DNA of 64,000 nt from Microglena sp. YARC. Taxonomy: Eukaryota; Chlorophyta; Chlorophyceae; Chlamydomonadales; Chlamydomonadaceae. A program made the translations under genes and the position numbers. The notes under the pieces were generated by a model. The model was not told where the DNA came from. It was given only the letters and a program-made list of their open reading frames with translations, and made no database searches. Location: contig CM039463.1 in the NCBI GenBank assembly GCA_022414725.1, positions 51,981,277-52,045,276 on the forward strand, given 5' to 3'. Of the stretch, positions 1-8,540 are shown piece after piece (the stretch's first letter is position 1; every line of letters begins with the position of its first letter).

Positions 1-56
1 GACTTTTGTCTATGTTATGATGGGTGTCTATACATGGAATGTGTGGAAGCAAGGAG
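1..56 (+). CDS. 57-nt repeated exon, copy 1 (Cys-rich 19-residue unit, cut by window edge)
   Basis: First of five copies of the same short exon at 1, 247, 501/704, 890 and 1414. Each copy has exactly 56 nt from its first GAC codon to the donor. Read from base 1 it gives D-F-C-L-C-Y-D-G-C-L-Y-M-E-C-V-E-A-R and ends with AG before a GTGAGT donor at 57. Copies with a visible acceptor start one base before GAC, so the unit is 57 nt, symmetrical (phase 2 in and out), and could be duplicated without breaking the frame. The family is not recognised. The Cys pattern and the L-H and V-E-A positions could be a degenerate ankyrin-type repeat, but that is weak. The acceptor lies outside the window. Confidence 0.45.
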
Positions 57-62
57 GTGAGT

Positions 63-500
63 TGGATGGGATTGAAGCCCATCCATTGTAGGTCACTATT
101 TTAAGCAATTTCCCCCCCTGTTTTAAGCCATTTAATGCCATTTTAAGCCACTCTTTTAGGCAATTTACGCCACTCTTTTGGCAATTAAGGCCACTATTAA
201 AAGCCATTGTAGGCCACCCTCTTCTGCTATGTTGGTTCCAACTCGGGACTGTGGTCTATGTTATGATGGGTGTCTCTACATAGAATGTGTGGAAGCAAGA
301 AGATGAGTTGGATGGGATTGAAGCCCATCCATTGAAGGTCACTATTTCAGGCCTCTGTTACAGGCTAATTTCCGCCACTATTTCAGGCCATTTTAGGCCA
401 TTTAGGCCATTCTAGGCCACTTTAGGCCATTTTAGGCCATTCAGGCCAATGTTTTATGCCGTTCAAGGTCACTCTGCACTCATATTTTGGTTTCAACCAG
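63..500. repeat. Intronic TTTTAGGCCA-type short repeats
   Basis: Irregular reiteration of GGCCA-containing 10-15-mers (ttttaggcca, atttaggcca, aggccact) between the exon copies. The same motif recurs at 780-870 and, in T-rich form, at 960-1350. No coding signal apart from the embedded exon copy at 247. Confidence 0.6.
247..302 (+). pseudogene. 57-nt exon, copy 2 (decayed splice sites)
   Basis: Reads D-C-G-L-C-Y-D-G-C-L-Y-I-E-C-V-E-A-R in the same frame as copy 1. The donor is ATGAGT instead of GTGAGT, and the bases before the exon are CG rather than AG. It is therefore probably not spliced, although the reading frame is kept. Confidence 0.5.
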
Positions 501-759
501 AGACTGTGCAAGGGTACTACAAAGCGCGCGCGGCAGCGCATTAATGCGCACGCTTTTTGAGCCCGACTGCGCGTTTTGCGCTGTTTTTTAATCCCCTGTA
601 GGCGCAGCGCACTGTTTTTGCGCTTTTTGCACTAGTAAACGCTGACCAATTTGACGTTTGTGCGCGATAAGCGCTGACCAATTTGACAAAAAGTAGTACC
701 CTGGACTGTGCTCTCTGTTATAATGGGTGTGGCTTCATGGAATTTGTGGAAGCAAGGAG
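501..759 (+). pseudogene. 57-nt exon, copy 3, interrupted by a MITE
   Basis: The exon starts after the acceptor ttcaaccag at 500, is broken after 509 by the 194-bp element at 510-703, resumes at 704 (the target duplication) and ends at 759 before a GTGAGT donor. Without the insert it reads D-C-A-L-C-Y-N-G-C-G-F-M-E-F-V-E-A-R. The insertion preserves the intact pre-insertion acceptor and so confirms the 57-nt exon length. Confidence 0.6.
510..703. mobile_element. hAT-like MITE, family A (194 bp) with 8-bp TSD
   Basis: Terminal inverted repeats are aagggtactac at 510-520 and gtagtaccctg at 693-703, matching at 10 of 11 positions. A perfect 8-bp direct repeat, gactgtgc, lies on both sides (502-509 and 704-711). 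CAGGG-type termini and an 8-bp target duplication are typical of hAT elements. The interior is GC-rich, non-coding, and repeats gcgctgaccaatttgac. A truncated relative lies at 7508-7630. Confidence 0.8.
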
Positions 760-889
760 GTGAGTTGGATACGATTTAACTTCATCCATCTTAGGTCACT
801 ACTTCAGGACACTATTATTGGCCATTTAGGCCACCATTGTAGGCTAAATTTTAAGGCCACCCTCTACTGACATGTTGGTTTCACATGGG

Positions 890-945
890 GACTGTACTCT
901 ATGTTTTGATGGGTGGCGCTCCATGGTTTGTGCGGAAGCAAGGAG
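890..945 (+). pseudogene. 57-nt exon, copy 4
   Basis: Reads D-C-T-L-C-F-D-G-W-R-S-M-V-C-A-E-A-R, then AG before a GTACAT donor at 946. The bases just upstream are TG, not AG, so there is no canonical acceptor at the expected place. Confidence 0.45.
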
Positions 946-1413
946 GTACATTGGATGCCATTGATTTATTTGGATTGCCATTTTATTTTATTTGGATTGA
1001 CATTTTATTTTATTTGGATTGCCATTTTATTTTATTTGGATTGCCATTTTTGATACCATCTAAGGCTTTATTTCATTTTTTTAGATTGCCATTTAAAATA
1101 CCATTTCAGGCCTTTAAATTTTATTTTTAATTGCCATCTTTTATACTATTTCAGGCATTTGTATTTTATTTTAGATTGTCATCTTTAATACTTGCAGGCC
1201 TTTTTATTTTATTTTGGATTGCCATATTGTATACAATTTCAGCAGATTGCAGGCCTTTTATTTTATTTTGGATTGCCATATTGTATACAATTTCAGCAGA
1301 TTGCAGGCCTTTTTATTTTCTTGCCGTATCTTGAGCCTTTGTAGGCCACTGCTTTAGGTTGGGTAAGTTCTTCAGCCTAAGTAGCTACCTCACGGATTGC
1401 AGCGTACAATCAG

Positions 1414-1470
1414 GGACTGCGCTCTTTTGCACGGTCGGTGTCGCTTTGTGGAAAGTGTGGAAGCAAGAAT
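1414..1470 (+). CDS. 57-nt exon, copy 5 (both splice sites present)
   Basis: The only copy in the array with both a usable acceptor (gtacaatcag, ending 1413) and a GTGAGT donor (1471). One base plus 18 codons gives D-C-A-L-L-H-G-R-C-R-F-V-E-S-V-E-A-R, ending AT in phase 2. It is the most diverged copy in codon content. It is probably the functional exon, with copies 2-4 as decayed duplicates lying in its upstream intron. Confidence 0.5.
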
Positions 1471-1476
1471 GTGAGT

Positions 1477-2014
1477 ACACGTATTTGTCGCTCTTATTTT
1501 ATACCATTTAGGCCCTCTGGTTTTGTTTTGTTTTATTTTATATCTTTTTAAATTAAAAATTTGCCTTTTAAATTTGATTTTGCCATGTTTACTACTTATT
1601 TATTGATCTATCAATCTATCTGTTCATATATATGTGAATATTTATTTATATATTTATTAATTTATCACTGTTCGTGATTATGGCCTTATTACAATATTTT
1701 AGAAAGCCATATTTACTATTTATTTGTCAATGTTTGGTTATGTGGTCATGTCTCCAGCCTCAATGCTGGATTGTCTTCAAAAGCATTTCATCAGACTTAT
1801 GCGCTTTTTCTTTTGGCGGAGCCTCCTCTTCAAGGGGGCAGTAGCCCCAGGGTTACCCCTGTTGTCCGTTTGACAGTCTGACCCCCCCCCCCCCCCCCCC
1901 CCGAGATGAAGCATGACACGTCAGCCAACAATCTTGTAACTAACTCGCTTCCGTTGCCACCTGTTGCTCCTTTGCAAACACTCTCCGCCAATTGTTTAGC
2001 GCCGCTTGCGTCGC
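1477..2014. other. Intron-like AT-rich stretch with a poly-C run
   Basis: No gene recognised. The stretch is AT-rich with tatttattgatctatc-type runs, then a homopolymer of about 20 C at 1881-1902. Confidence 0.4.
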
Positions 2015-2031
2015 TGCATATAACTTGTTAA

Positions 2032-2244
2032 AAAAGGTAATGATAACGCCTGGTGGGGCGTGGTAATAAGGAAACCTGTCGTATGCGGTTAGAGAGGGGT
2101 CTTCTACCTCAACTGGACAAGCTACCATCGCGGTTGACAACGACCTGAAACGCTGAGGGCGACTGTAGGGGGAATCGAACGCCCGACCCTGCATCCTCAA
2201 AGCGAATTGGTGTACCACTAGACCAATTGATTCGCTTGCGACGT
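2032..2244 (-). mobile_element. tRNA-derived SINE, copy 1
   Basis: Read on the minus strand, the head has an A box (TGGTCTAGTGG) and a B box (GTTCGATTCC) at tRNA-like spacing, followed by a non-tRNA body that ends near ggcgttatcattacc. The target duplication tgcatataacttgttaa is at 2015-2031 and again at 2245-2261. Imperfect similarity extends it to about 28 bp, so the true right edge may be nearer 2233. Body and head match copies at 42236 and 48639. Anticodon-stem pairing is poor, which is why this is not called a tRNA gene. Confidence 0.8.
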
Positions 2245-2261
2245 TGCATATAACTTGTTAA

Positions 2262-2760
2262 CTTGCATGCAGCTTTATTGGTGCAAGCCCTTCCCCTTTC
2301 CATTCTTGAAGCTTCTGTGCCTGCCAAAAGCATATCGTTTTTTGTTGTCAAAAGCATGCCATCATACTAATGTGCTCTTTCCCTAACTTGTGTGCTGATC
2401 ATGTGGTGCAAGCCCTCCCCCTTACCATTTGTAAAGCCTCTGTTCCAGTCAAAAGCATGTCATTATTTGCTTACCAAAAGCATGTCATTATTTTTTGTCA
2501 AAAGCATGCCATCAAACTAATGTGCTCTTTCCCTATCTTGCATGCAGCTTTTGTGGGGCAAGCCCTCCTCCTTACCATTTTTAAAGCCTCTGTGCCTGTC
2601 AAAAGCATGTCATTATTTGCTTGTCAAAAGCATGTCATTATTTGCTTGACAAAGGCATGCCATCATGCTCATGTGCTCTTTCCCTAACGTGTGTGCAGGT
2701 TTTGAGGTGCAAGCCCTGCCCCTTTCACTTTATGCTGCCTCTGTGGTGGTCAACTTGATG
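2262..2760. repeat. ~150-bp tandem repeat, about 3.5 copies
   Basis: Unit core: aaaagcatgccatca, taatgtgctctttcccta, ggtgcaagccctccccctta, aaagcctctgt. Copies start near 2280, 2360, 2510 and 2650. No gene seen. Confidence 0.7.
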
Positions 2761-2764
2761 TGGT

Positions 2765-3330
2765 AGGTTCTGTTGTGTGTGTGGGGTGGGTGGGTGGGTG
2801 GGGGGGGCTGTCTCTAACGTTATATTGGTTATGTGTGTGTGTGCGTGTGTGTGTGGGGGGGGGAGAGGGGGGGGGGGGGGGGGGGGGGGGGGCTTTCTCT
2901 AACGTTATATTGGTTTCGTGTGTGTGTGTGTGTGTATGGGGGGGGGGGGGTCTGTGTGTGGGGGGGGGAGGGTCTTTCTCTAATGTTATGTTGGTTTCGG
3001 GTGTGGGGGGCGCGGAGTGTGTGGGTGGTGGGAGGGGGGGGGGGGGGCGTGTGTAGGGGGGGGGGGGGGGGGGGGGGGCTGTCTCTAACGTTATATTGGT
3101 TAAGGTGTGTTGGGTGTGTTGGTGTGTGTGTGTGTGTGTGCGTGTCTGTTTGTGTGTGTTAGGTGGAGGAGGCATGACAGAGGAGAGAGGGAGTGGGGAT
3201 CAGGGTGGGGGTTGGGGGTTGGGGGGGGGGGGAGAGAGGGAGGGGCAAATAACAAGGGAGGAGGGGAGGGAGGACCGAGGGAGGAGTTTGTGTGTATGTG
3301 CAAGGGGGCATGGAGGCGTGAAATGAGGCT
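2765..3330. repeat. GT/G-rich tandem repeat with tctctaacgttatattggtt cores
   Basis: Four copies (near 2811, 2894, 2974 and 3081) of a ~20-bp core, each followed by (GT)n and long G runs. Open frames here are low-complexity Gly/Val or Pro/His strings and are not called genes. Confidence 0.7.
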
Positions 3331-3379
3331 GGGGGCATTTTGCTACACATGCCTCCACTTGTTTGTGAAAAATACAAGA

Positions 3380-3640
3380 AAGGTTCATCATAAAAAAGGC
3401 CAAAATCATAACCTGTTCATGCCTGAAGCTCAATCCCAACCCCAATTTCCCAAAAGTCAAAAAGTTAAACCTTTAAACCGTTCATGCCTTAAGCTCAATC
3501 CTGACCGCAATCCCCCAAAAGTCAAAAGGTCAAACCCATAACCTGTTCAGGCCTACAGCCCAATCCCAACCCCAATTGCCCCAAATTCAAACCCATAACC
3601 TGTTAAGGCCTACAGCTCAATCCCAACCCCGACCCATTTG
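3380..3640. repeat. ~65-bp tandem repeat, four copies, ending at an acceptor
   Basis: Unit: aaaggtcaaacccataacct, gttcaggcctacagc, tcaatcccaaccccaatt. It runs directly into the cag acceptor of the candidate exon at 3644. Confidence 0.65.
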
Positions 3641-3643
3641 CAG

Positions 3644-3699
3644 GACCCCTCTGTTCTTTGGAATGCACCAGATGGGATGGGCCTTGGTCGACATTGTTT
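3644..3699 (+). CDS. Candidate 56-nt exon
   Basis: Bounded by tttgcag and a GTGAGT donor at 3700. Two frames are open. One gives T-P-L-F-F-G-M-H-Q-M-G-W-A-L-V-D-I-V, which resembles an ankyrin repeat (TPL start, hydrophobic helix) and fits the phase-2 exit of the 57-nt exons. The other gives D-P-S-V-L-W-N-A-P-D-G-M-G-L-G-R-H-C-F. Which frame is used cannot be decided without a transcript. Confidence 0.35.
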
Positions 3700-3849
3700 G
3701 TGAGTATGGTGGTGAACGTCACATAACTAATAAATGAATAAATAGATTCCAGAGTTTAGCAGTATCATACCTTCCCTGTGTTCATCAGATTTTTTATATT
3801 ATTTATATTATTAGAACCATTATTGAACAATTTGAGGGCCCCTTCTTTC

Positions 3850-4215
3850 CGTATACAGGGCCAGATCTGCATGTGAGCGGCAGCAACATGCGCAACACTA
3901 ATTTGGCCCCCTCTTCTCAATGCTTAAAACATTTGACTTGCTACATGCACCCCTTGCTTCTGCATCTAGCCTCAGATAAGTGAGCGGCGGCAACATGCGC
4001 TATACTAATTTGGTCCGTCCCCTCAATGTTGAAACCACTTGACATGCTGTATACCGATCTGGCCCTGTATGCCTAAACAAGAGGCCCACAAATTTCTCAC
4101 AATATACACTGTATGCATCCTTTGCTCCCGCATTTAGCCTCGGATTTGTTAGCGGTAGCAACAGTCGCAACACTAATTTGGCCCACCCCTCTCAATTCTC
4201 AAAGCACTCGAATTG
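3850..4215. repeat. ~125-bp repeat, three copies, upstream of the minisatellite
   Basis: Copies near 3865, 3965 and 4135 share gcggcagcaacatgcgcaac, actaatttggcccnccc and tctcaatnctnaaa, and end in ccgatctggccctgtatgcc, which is the unit of the adjacent 18-bp array. The array probably grew from the end of this repeat. Confidence 0.65.
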
Positions 4216-5515
4216 CTGTCTGCCGATCTGGCCCTGTATGCCGATCTGGCCCTGTATGCCGATCTGGCCCTGTACGCTGTTATGGCCCTGCATGCCGATC
4301 TTGCCATGTATGCTGATCTTGCCATGTATGCCGATCTGGCCCTGTATGCCGTTCTGGCCCTGTATGCCGATCTAGCCCTGTATGCTGATCTGGCCCTGTA
4401 TGCCGATCTGGCCCTATACGCCGTTCTGGCCCTGCATGCCGATCTTGCCCTGTATGCCGATCTGGCCCTGTATGCCGATCTGGCCCTGTATGCTGATCTG
4501 GCCCTGTATGCTGATCTGGCCCTGTATGCTGATCTGGCCTTGTATGCTGATCTGGCCCTGTATGCCGATCTGGCCCAGTATGCCGTTCTGGCCCATTATG
4601 CTGTTCTGGCCCAGTATGCCGATCTAGCCCTGTATGCTGATCTGGCCTTGTATGCTGATCAATCCTTGTATGCTGATCTGGCCCTGTATGCCGATCTAGC
4701 CCTGTATGCTGATCTGGCCCTGTATGCCGATCTGGCCCTGTATGCCGTTCTGGCCCTGTATGCCGATCTAGCCCTGTATGCTGATCTGGCCCTGTATGCT
4801 GATCTGGCCCTGTATGCTGATCTAGCCCTGTATGCTGATCTAGCCCTGTATGCTGATCTGGCCCTGTATGCCGATCTTGCCCTGAATGCTGATCTGGCCC
4901 TGTATGCCGATCTAGCCCTGTATGCCGATCTGGCCCTGTATGCCGATCTGGCCCTGTATGCCGATCTGGCCCTGTATGCCGATCTGGCATAGTATGCCGA
5001 TCTGGTACTGTATGCCGATCTGGCCCTGTATGCCGATCTGGCCCTGTATGCCGATCTGGCCCAATATGCCGTTCTGGCCCTGTATGCCGATCTAGCCCTG
5101 TATGCTGATCTGGCTCTGTATTCCGATCTTGCCCTGTACGCCGTTCTGGCCCTGCATGCCCGATCTTGCCCTGTATGCCGATCTGGCCCAGTATGCCGTT
5201 CTGGCCCTGTATGCCGATCTGGCCCAGTATGCCGATCTTGCCCTGTATGCCGATCTGGCCGTGTATGCCGTTCTGGCCCTGCATGCCGATCTTGCCCAGT
5301 ATGCCGATCTGGCCGTGTATGCCGATCTGGCCCAGTATGCCGATCTGGCATAGTGTGCCGTTCTGGCCCTGTATGCCGATCTAGCCCTGTATGCTGATCT
5401 GGCCCTGTATGCCGATCTAGCCCTGTATGCTGATCTGGCCCTGTATGCCAATCTGGCCCTGTACGCTGTTCTTGCCCTGCATGCCGATCTGGCCCTGTAT
5501 GCCGATCTGGCCCTA
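4216..5515. repeat. 18-bp minisatellite (~72 units, tatgccgatctggccctg)
   Basis: Near-perfect 18-mers with variants (gctgatctg, gccgttctg, gatctagcc, gatcttgcc). Because 18 is a multiple of three and the unit lacks stops in several frames, long ORFs appear on both strands (Y-A-D-L-A-L on plus; G-P-D-R-H-T or R-A-R-S-A-Y on minus). They are by-products of the repeat, with no flanking domain or splice evidence. Confidence 0.9.
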
Positions 5516-6028
5516 AGTATCCCATATTCTGTGTTGCTTTGACTTGAGTTTGCTACAATCGCCTACTTAAGCCTAACTCCTTAAACCTTAACCCTAAAAT
5601 ATGAGCATACTCCTGCAATCCCATTTGCAGTGTTGCTTCGACTTGAGCTTGCTACAACCACCACCTTAACCATAAACCCTGAATACCCCCTGCAGTGTCA
5701 TGTGCAGTGTTGCTTGGACATGAGCTTGCTAGAATCACCACCTAAACCCTCAACCCTGGATGAACCCCCTGCAATCCCATTTGCAGTATTGCTTGGACTT
5801 GAGCTTGCTATAATCACCACCTAAACCCTTAACCCTAAAATATGAGCATACTCCTGCAATCCCATTTGCAGTGTTGCTTCGACTTGAGCTTGCAACAATC
5901 ACCACCTAAACCCTTAACCCTGAATACCCCCTGCAATGTCATGTGCAGTATTGCTTGGCCTTGAGCTTGCTACAATCACCACCTATACCCTAAACCCTGA
6001 ATAAACCCCCTTGTAATGTCATTTGCAG
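5516..6028 (+). repeat. ~80-bp tandem repeat of acceptor plus exon start (six decoys)
   Basis: Six copies (acceptor positions near 5533, 5631, 5709, 5787, 5871 and 5949) repeat the end of this intron (catttgcag or catgtgcag) and the first ~30 nt of the exon at 6029 (ttgcttggacttgagcttgc). The spacers carry ccctaaaccctgaa motifs. Only the last unit runs on into a full exon with a donor; the others turn into accaccttaaccc within the next few codons. Confidence 0.75.
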
Positions 6029-6105
6029 TATTGCTTGGACTTGAGCTTGCTACAATCGCCAAGTTTTCAGAGGTCATTGGTATGAGGTTGACTCTCGCCC
6101 TGTTG
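6029..6105 (+). CDS. Candidate exon, hydrophobic segment
   Basis: 77 nt between the acceptor atttgcag and a GTGAGT donor at 6106. Two bases complete a codon; 25 codons follow, beginning L-L-G-L-E-L-A-T-I-A-K-F and ending M-R-L-T-L-A-L-L in phase 0. This joins in frame to the phase-0 exon at 7173, giving a continuous hydrophobic run (LTLALL + GPLVAW) that could be a membrane helix. The protein family is not recognised. Confidence 0.5.
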
Positions 6106-6166
6106 GTGAGTCCGTACTTATATTGTACTGCCAAAGACAGCAAGCAGCCAAATTGCTGGCTGGCGC

Positions 6167-6487
6167 TAGGGATCGGCATATCATATGACGTTGAACTAAG
6201 GTACATACATACTAGTACATTTCCCCTCCCTCCATCCTTCTCTAACCCTCTGCTTCCCTGGCCTTGTTGACAGATACGGATCACACACCCTCCCCCTACC
6301 CTCCCCTCCCCCCCTCTCCCACCACCACCACCACCATCACCATCACCACTACCACCGTACACAGCCTGACCCCAACCTCCCCACCACCACCACCACCACC
6401 ACCACCGCCACCGCCACCACCGTACACAATGTGCGGATCACACGACACGTTAAGGGCAGGTCATATGATATCAAATTGCCATTCCTA
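6167..6487. mobile_element. MITE family B, relic copy
   Basis: Starts tagggatcggcatatcatat and ends tcatatgatatcaaattgcc then attccta, matching the termini of family B at 12330 and 48875. The centre is replaced by a CCA/CCG microsatellite (6290-6425). No target duplication found. It sits in the intron between the exons at 6029 and 7173. Confidence 0.5.
6290..6425. repeat. (CCA)n/(CCACCG)n microsatellite
   Basis: ccaccaccaccaccatcacc and ccgccaccgccaccaccg runs inside the MITE-like segment. Confidence 0.85.
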
Positions 6488-6721
6488 GTTATTTATGGTG
6501 CTACTCGTATTTCACAGTATTTCTTGAAGGCCTGACTTGTAAGTCTCGACTGAGTGTCTCGCCCGCACCACAAGCAGTGTTTTTTATTTCAGATTTCTTT
6601 AGGCAAGGTTGTGTAGCTGGGTGGGCTACTCAAGCCTGATTTCAGAAAAGTTGAATAGCCCACCGGCCTTTGTAGTGTGCGGCACGAAGCGCCACCCCCC
6701 ATATAGTTACTTAGTTAGGCT

Positions 6722-6752
<31 letters not shown>

Positions 6753-6950
6753 GGGAGATTCAGGGGGTCCTCAGGGAAACATCACAAGTCCAGACTTGTA
6801 TTCATGGTGCTACTTGTAGCACAAGTGCGACATAGCGCATCTTGGTGTCTTGGGGGTGCCACGTTACAGCCTTGGGGGCTTGCCTTATGGGGGTGCCACG
6901 TGCATACAGACCAATGCACATGCACACACTCATCCTCTGATCATTACATC
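6488..6950. other. Intron sequence with a GT/G run
   Basis: No exon recognised. Contains a (gt)n run and a run of ~25 G at about 6723-6755. Confidence 0.4.
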
Positions 6951-7172
6951 TTTCAGGGTCCCCTTGTTGCTTGGACAACCTTCGCAACCTGCACGCACAC
7001 AGGCACACATGCACACAGGCAAATGCACACGCACACACTCATCCTCTGAGCATTACATCTTTCAGGGTCCCCTTGTTGCTTGGACGACCTTGGCAACCTG
7101 CACACACTCACACACGCACGCACACAGGCAAATGCACACACACACTCATCCTCTGATCATTACATCTTTCAG
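6951..7172 (+). repeat. ~105-bp repeat of acceptor plus exon start (two decoys)
   Basis: Two copies (acceptors at about 6961 and 7064) of tacatctttcag followed by ggtccccttgttgcttgg and acaaccttcgcaacctgc, separated by CA-rich spacers. They precede the complete exon at 7173, which starts with the same sequence. Confidence 0.8.
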
Positions 7173-7241
7173 GGTCCCCTTGTTGCTTGGACAACCTTCG
7201 CGACCTGCTTGAACTATACCATGATGCAGCTGAACCCCAAG
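7173..7241 (+). CDS. Candidate exon following 6029-6105
   Basis: 69 nt (23 codons, phase 0 to phase 0) between tctttcag and GTAAGA at 7242. It reads G-P-L-V-A-W-T-T-F-A-T-C-L-N-Y-T-M-M-Q-L-N-P-K. Phase agrees with the upstream candidate exon. The 3' end is echoed by a mutated copy at 7668-7701 (N-F-T-M-K-L-S-P-K before TTAAGA). Confidence 0.5.
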
Positions 7242-7507
7242 GTAAGATTGTTTTCTTTATTATTTTATTAAGGATTTTTTTATGATGATCTTATTATTAG
7301 TACTATGATTTATTATTGTAGTTGTTGTTGTTATTAGTAATATTAGTATTGTTGTTGTTTTTATTATCTAGTCCACACTCTTGATTCCCATTGGGGACAT
7401 TTAGGACTTGAGGACTGTTATATTGGGGACTATTTATTTTGTATGTATAATTAATGCATTTTATTTTTATCGTGAACTATTTGATTGGGGACATTTGTGA
7501 CTCGGGC
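7242..7507. other. AT-rich intron sequence
   Basis: ttattatta-type low complexity. No gene seen. Confidence 0.4.
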
Positions 7508-7630
7508 AGTTTTTTCAACCCCCTGTGGGCTCAGCGCGCAGTTTTTGCGCTTTTTGCACTACAAAGCGCTGGCCAATTTGTCATATGTGCGCTTTAAGCG
7601 CTGACCAATTTGACAAAATGTAGTACCCTG
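7508..7630. mobile_element. hAT-like MITE family A, truncated copy
   Basis: Aligns with the right ~120 bp of the element at 510-703 (tttttgcgctttttgcacta, gcgctgaccaatttgac, tgtagtaccctg). The left terminal repeat is lost. Flanked by actcgggc (7500-7507) and actcaggc (7631-7638), a 7-of-8 target duplication. Confidence 0.6.
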
Positions 7631-7667
7631 ACTCAGGCTGCAGTGGCGGTAAATTTTTCATTTTCCC

Positions 7668-7701
7668 GCTCGAACTTCACCATGAAGCTGAGCCCCAAGT
7701 T
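7668..7701 (+). pseudogene. Copy of the 3' part of exon 7173-7241 with a dead donor
   Basis: aacttcaccatgaagctgag then ccccaag matches the exon end aactataccatgatgcagct then gaaccccaag, but the donor GT has become TT. It is a downstream exon-end copy, the mirror case of the upstream exon-start copies. Confidence 0.5.
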
Positions 7702-7929
7702 AAGATTCAAAACACTCTTTAACAAGTACCCCTGTTGGTAGCAACACGTTGTCTTTCACTGGCATCGTGCGTGACGCCGTTCTTGCCGTGTCCCCTGACT
7801 GTGCATCTCCAATACATGCTGTCATAGTGACATCACAACAGATACTGATTTCCTAACATCATGTGCGTTTCCGTTTCCCTACAAACAGAAAGATGCGCCA
7901 TGATTTGGCTCTTGCCTCCTCTTGCAGGC

Positions 7930-8160
7930 CTCTTCTGATACGAGGGTCAGAGATCCTCTGCTACCATCATTGTCATCATGAGCCGTCATGAGCTGACATC
8001 ATTGTCATCTCTAGCCGTCCTCTGCTGCCATCATTGTCATCTCTAGCCGTCCTTTGCTGCCATCATTGTCATCATGAGACGTCCTCTGCTGTCATCATCG
8101 TCATCTTTAGCCGTCCTCTGCTGCCATCATCGTCATCTTTTGGAGCGAGCACTAGCTAAT
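7930..8160. repeat. ~35-bp tandem repeat (about six copies)
   Basis: Unit: tcctctgctgccatcattgt then catctctagccg. No gene seen. Confidence 0.75.
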
Positions 8161-8540
8161 GTAACAGGTCACTAAAACACGCCTGAACTATCCTTTATAC
8201 CATCTAGGTTTTATCATAATAATTGAAAAATTGAACATCCAAGAATTGCCACGGAATGACCTCTAAGGACGTGCCCAAGGGGTATTCAGGGAACCGCCTC
8301 GTAAGGATGCGATGGACGGGCTAACATCACGCCTAGAGTCCAGTTACCATGCCGGTCGACGACCCTCCGGGTGGGCCCAGATGACCTCGATCAGGTTCGA
8401 ACCAGAGATCTGATAGGACCCCGCATCTGGTTTGTCCGGCCCGGGATGGCTCTTCGATTGTGCCATCCCGTTCCGAACGGGGATAGGTTTTCTCTTATGG
8501 TAAATCAGCTTAAAGGGTGCTTAGTACTCACCAATGAAGG
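8161..8540. other. Unassigned sequence
   Basis: No coding or repeat structure recognised. One palindromic ggttcgaacc at about 8394 resembles a pol III B box, but no A box is found at tRNA or SINE spacing. Confidence 0.3.

Noticed and set aside
2155..2240. Possible tRNA gene (also 42357-42407 and 48755-48835)
   Set aside because: A and B boxes fit, but anticodon stems do not pair and each is joined to the same non-tRNA body with target duplications, so they are SINE heads.
4213..5525. Long ORFs of hexapeptide repeats on both strands
   Set aside because: Produced by an 18-bp array without stops; no start context, splice sites or flanking domain.
8385..8410. ggttcgaacc resembling a pol III B box
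   Set aside because: No A box at the expected distance on either strand.
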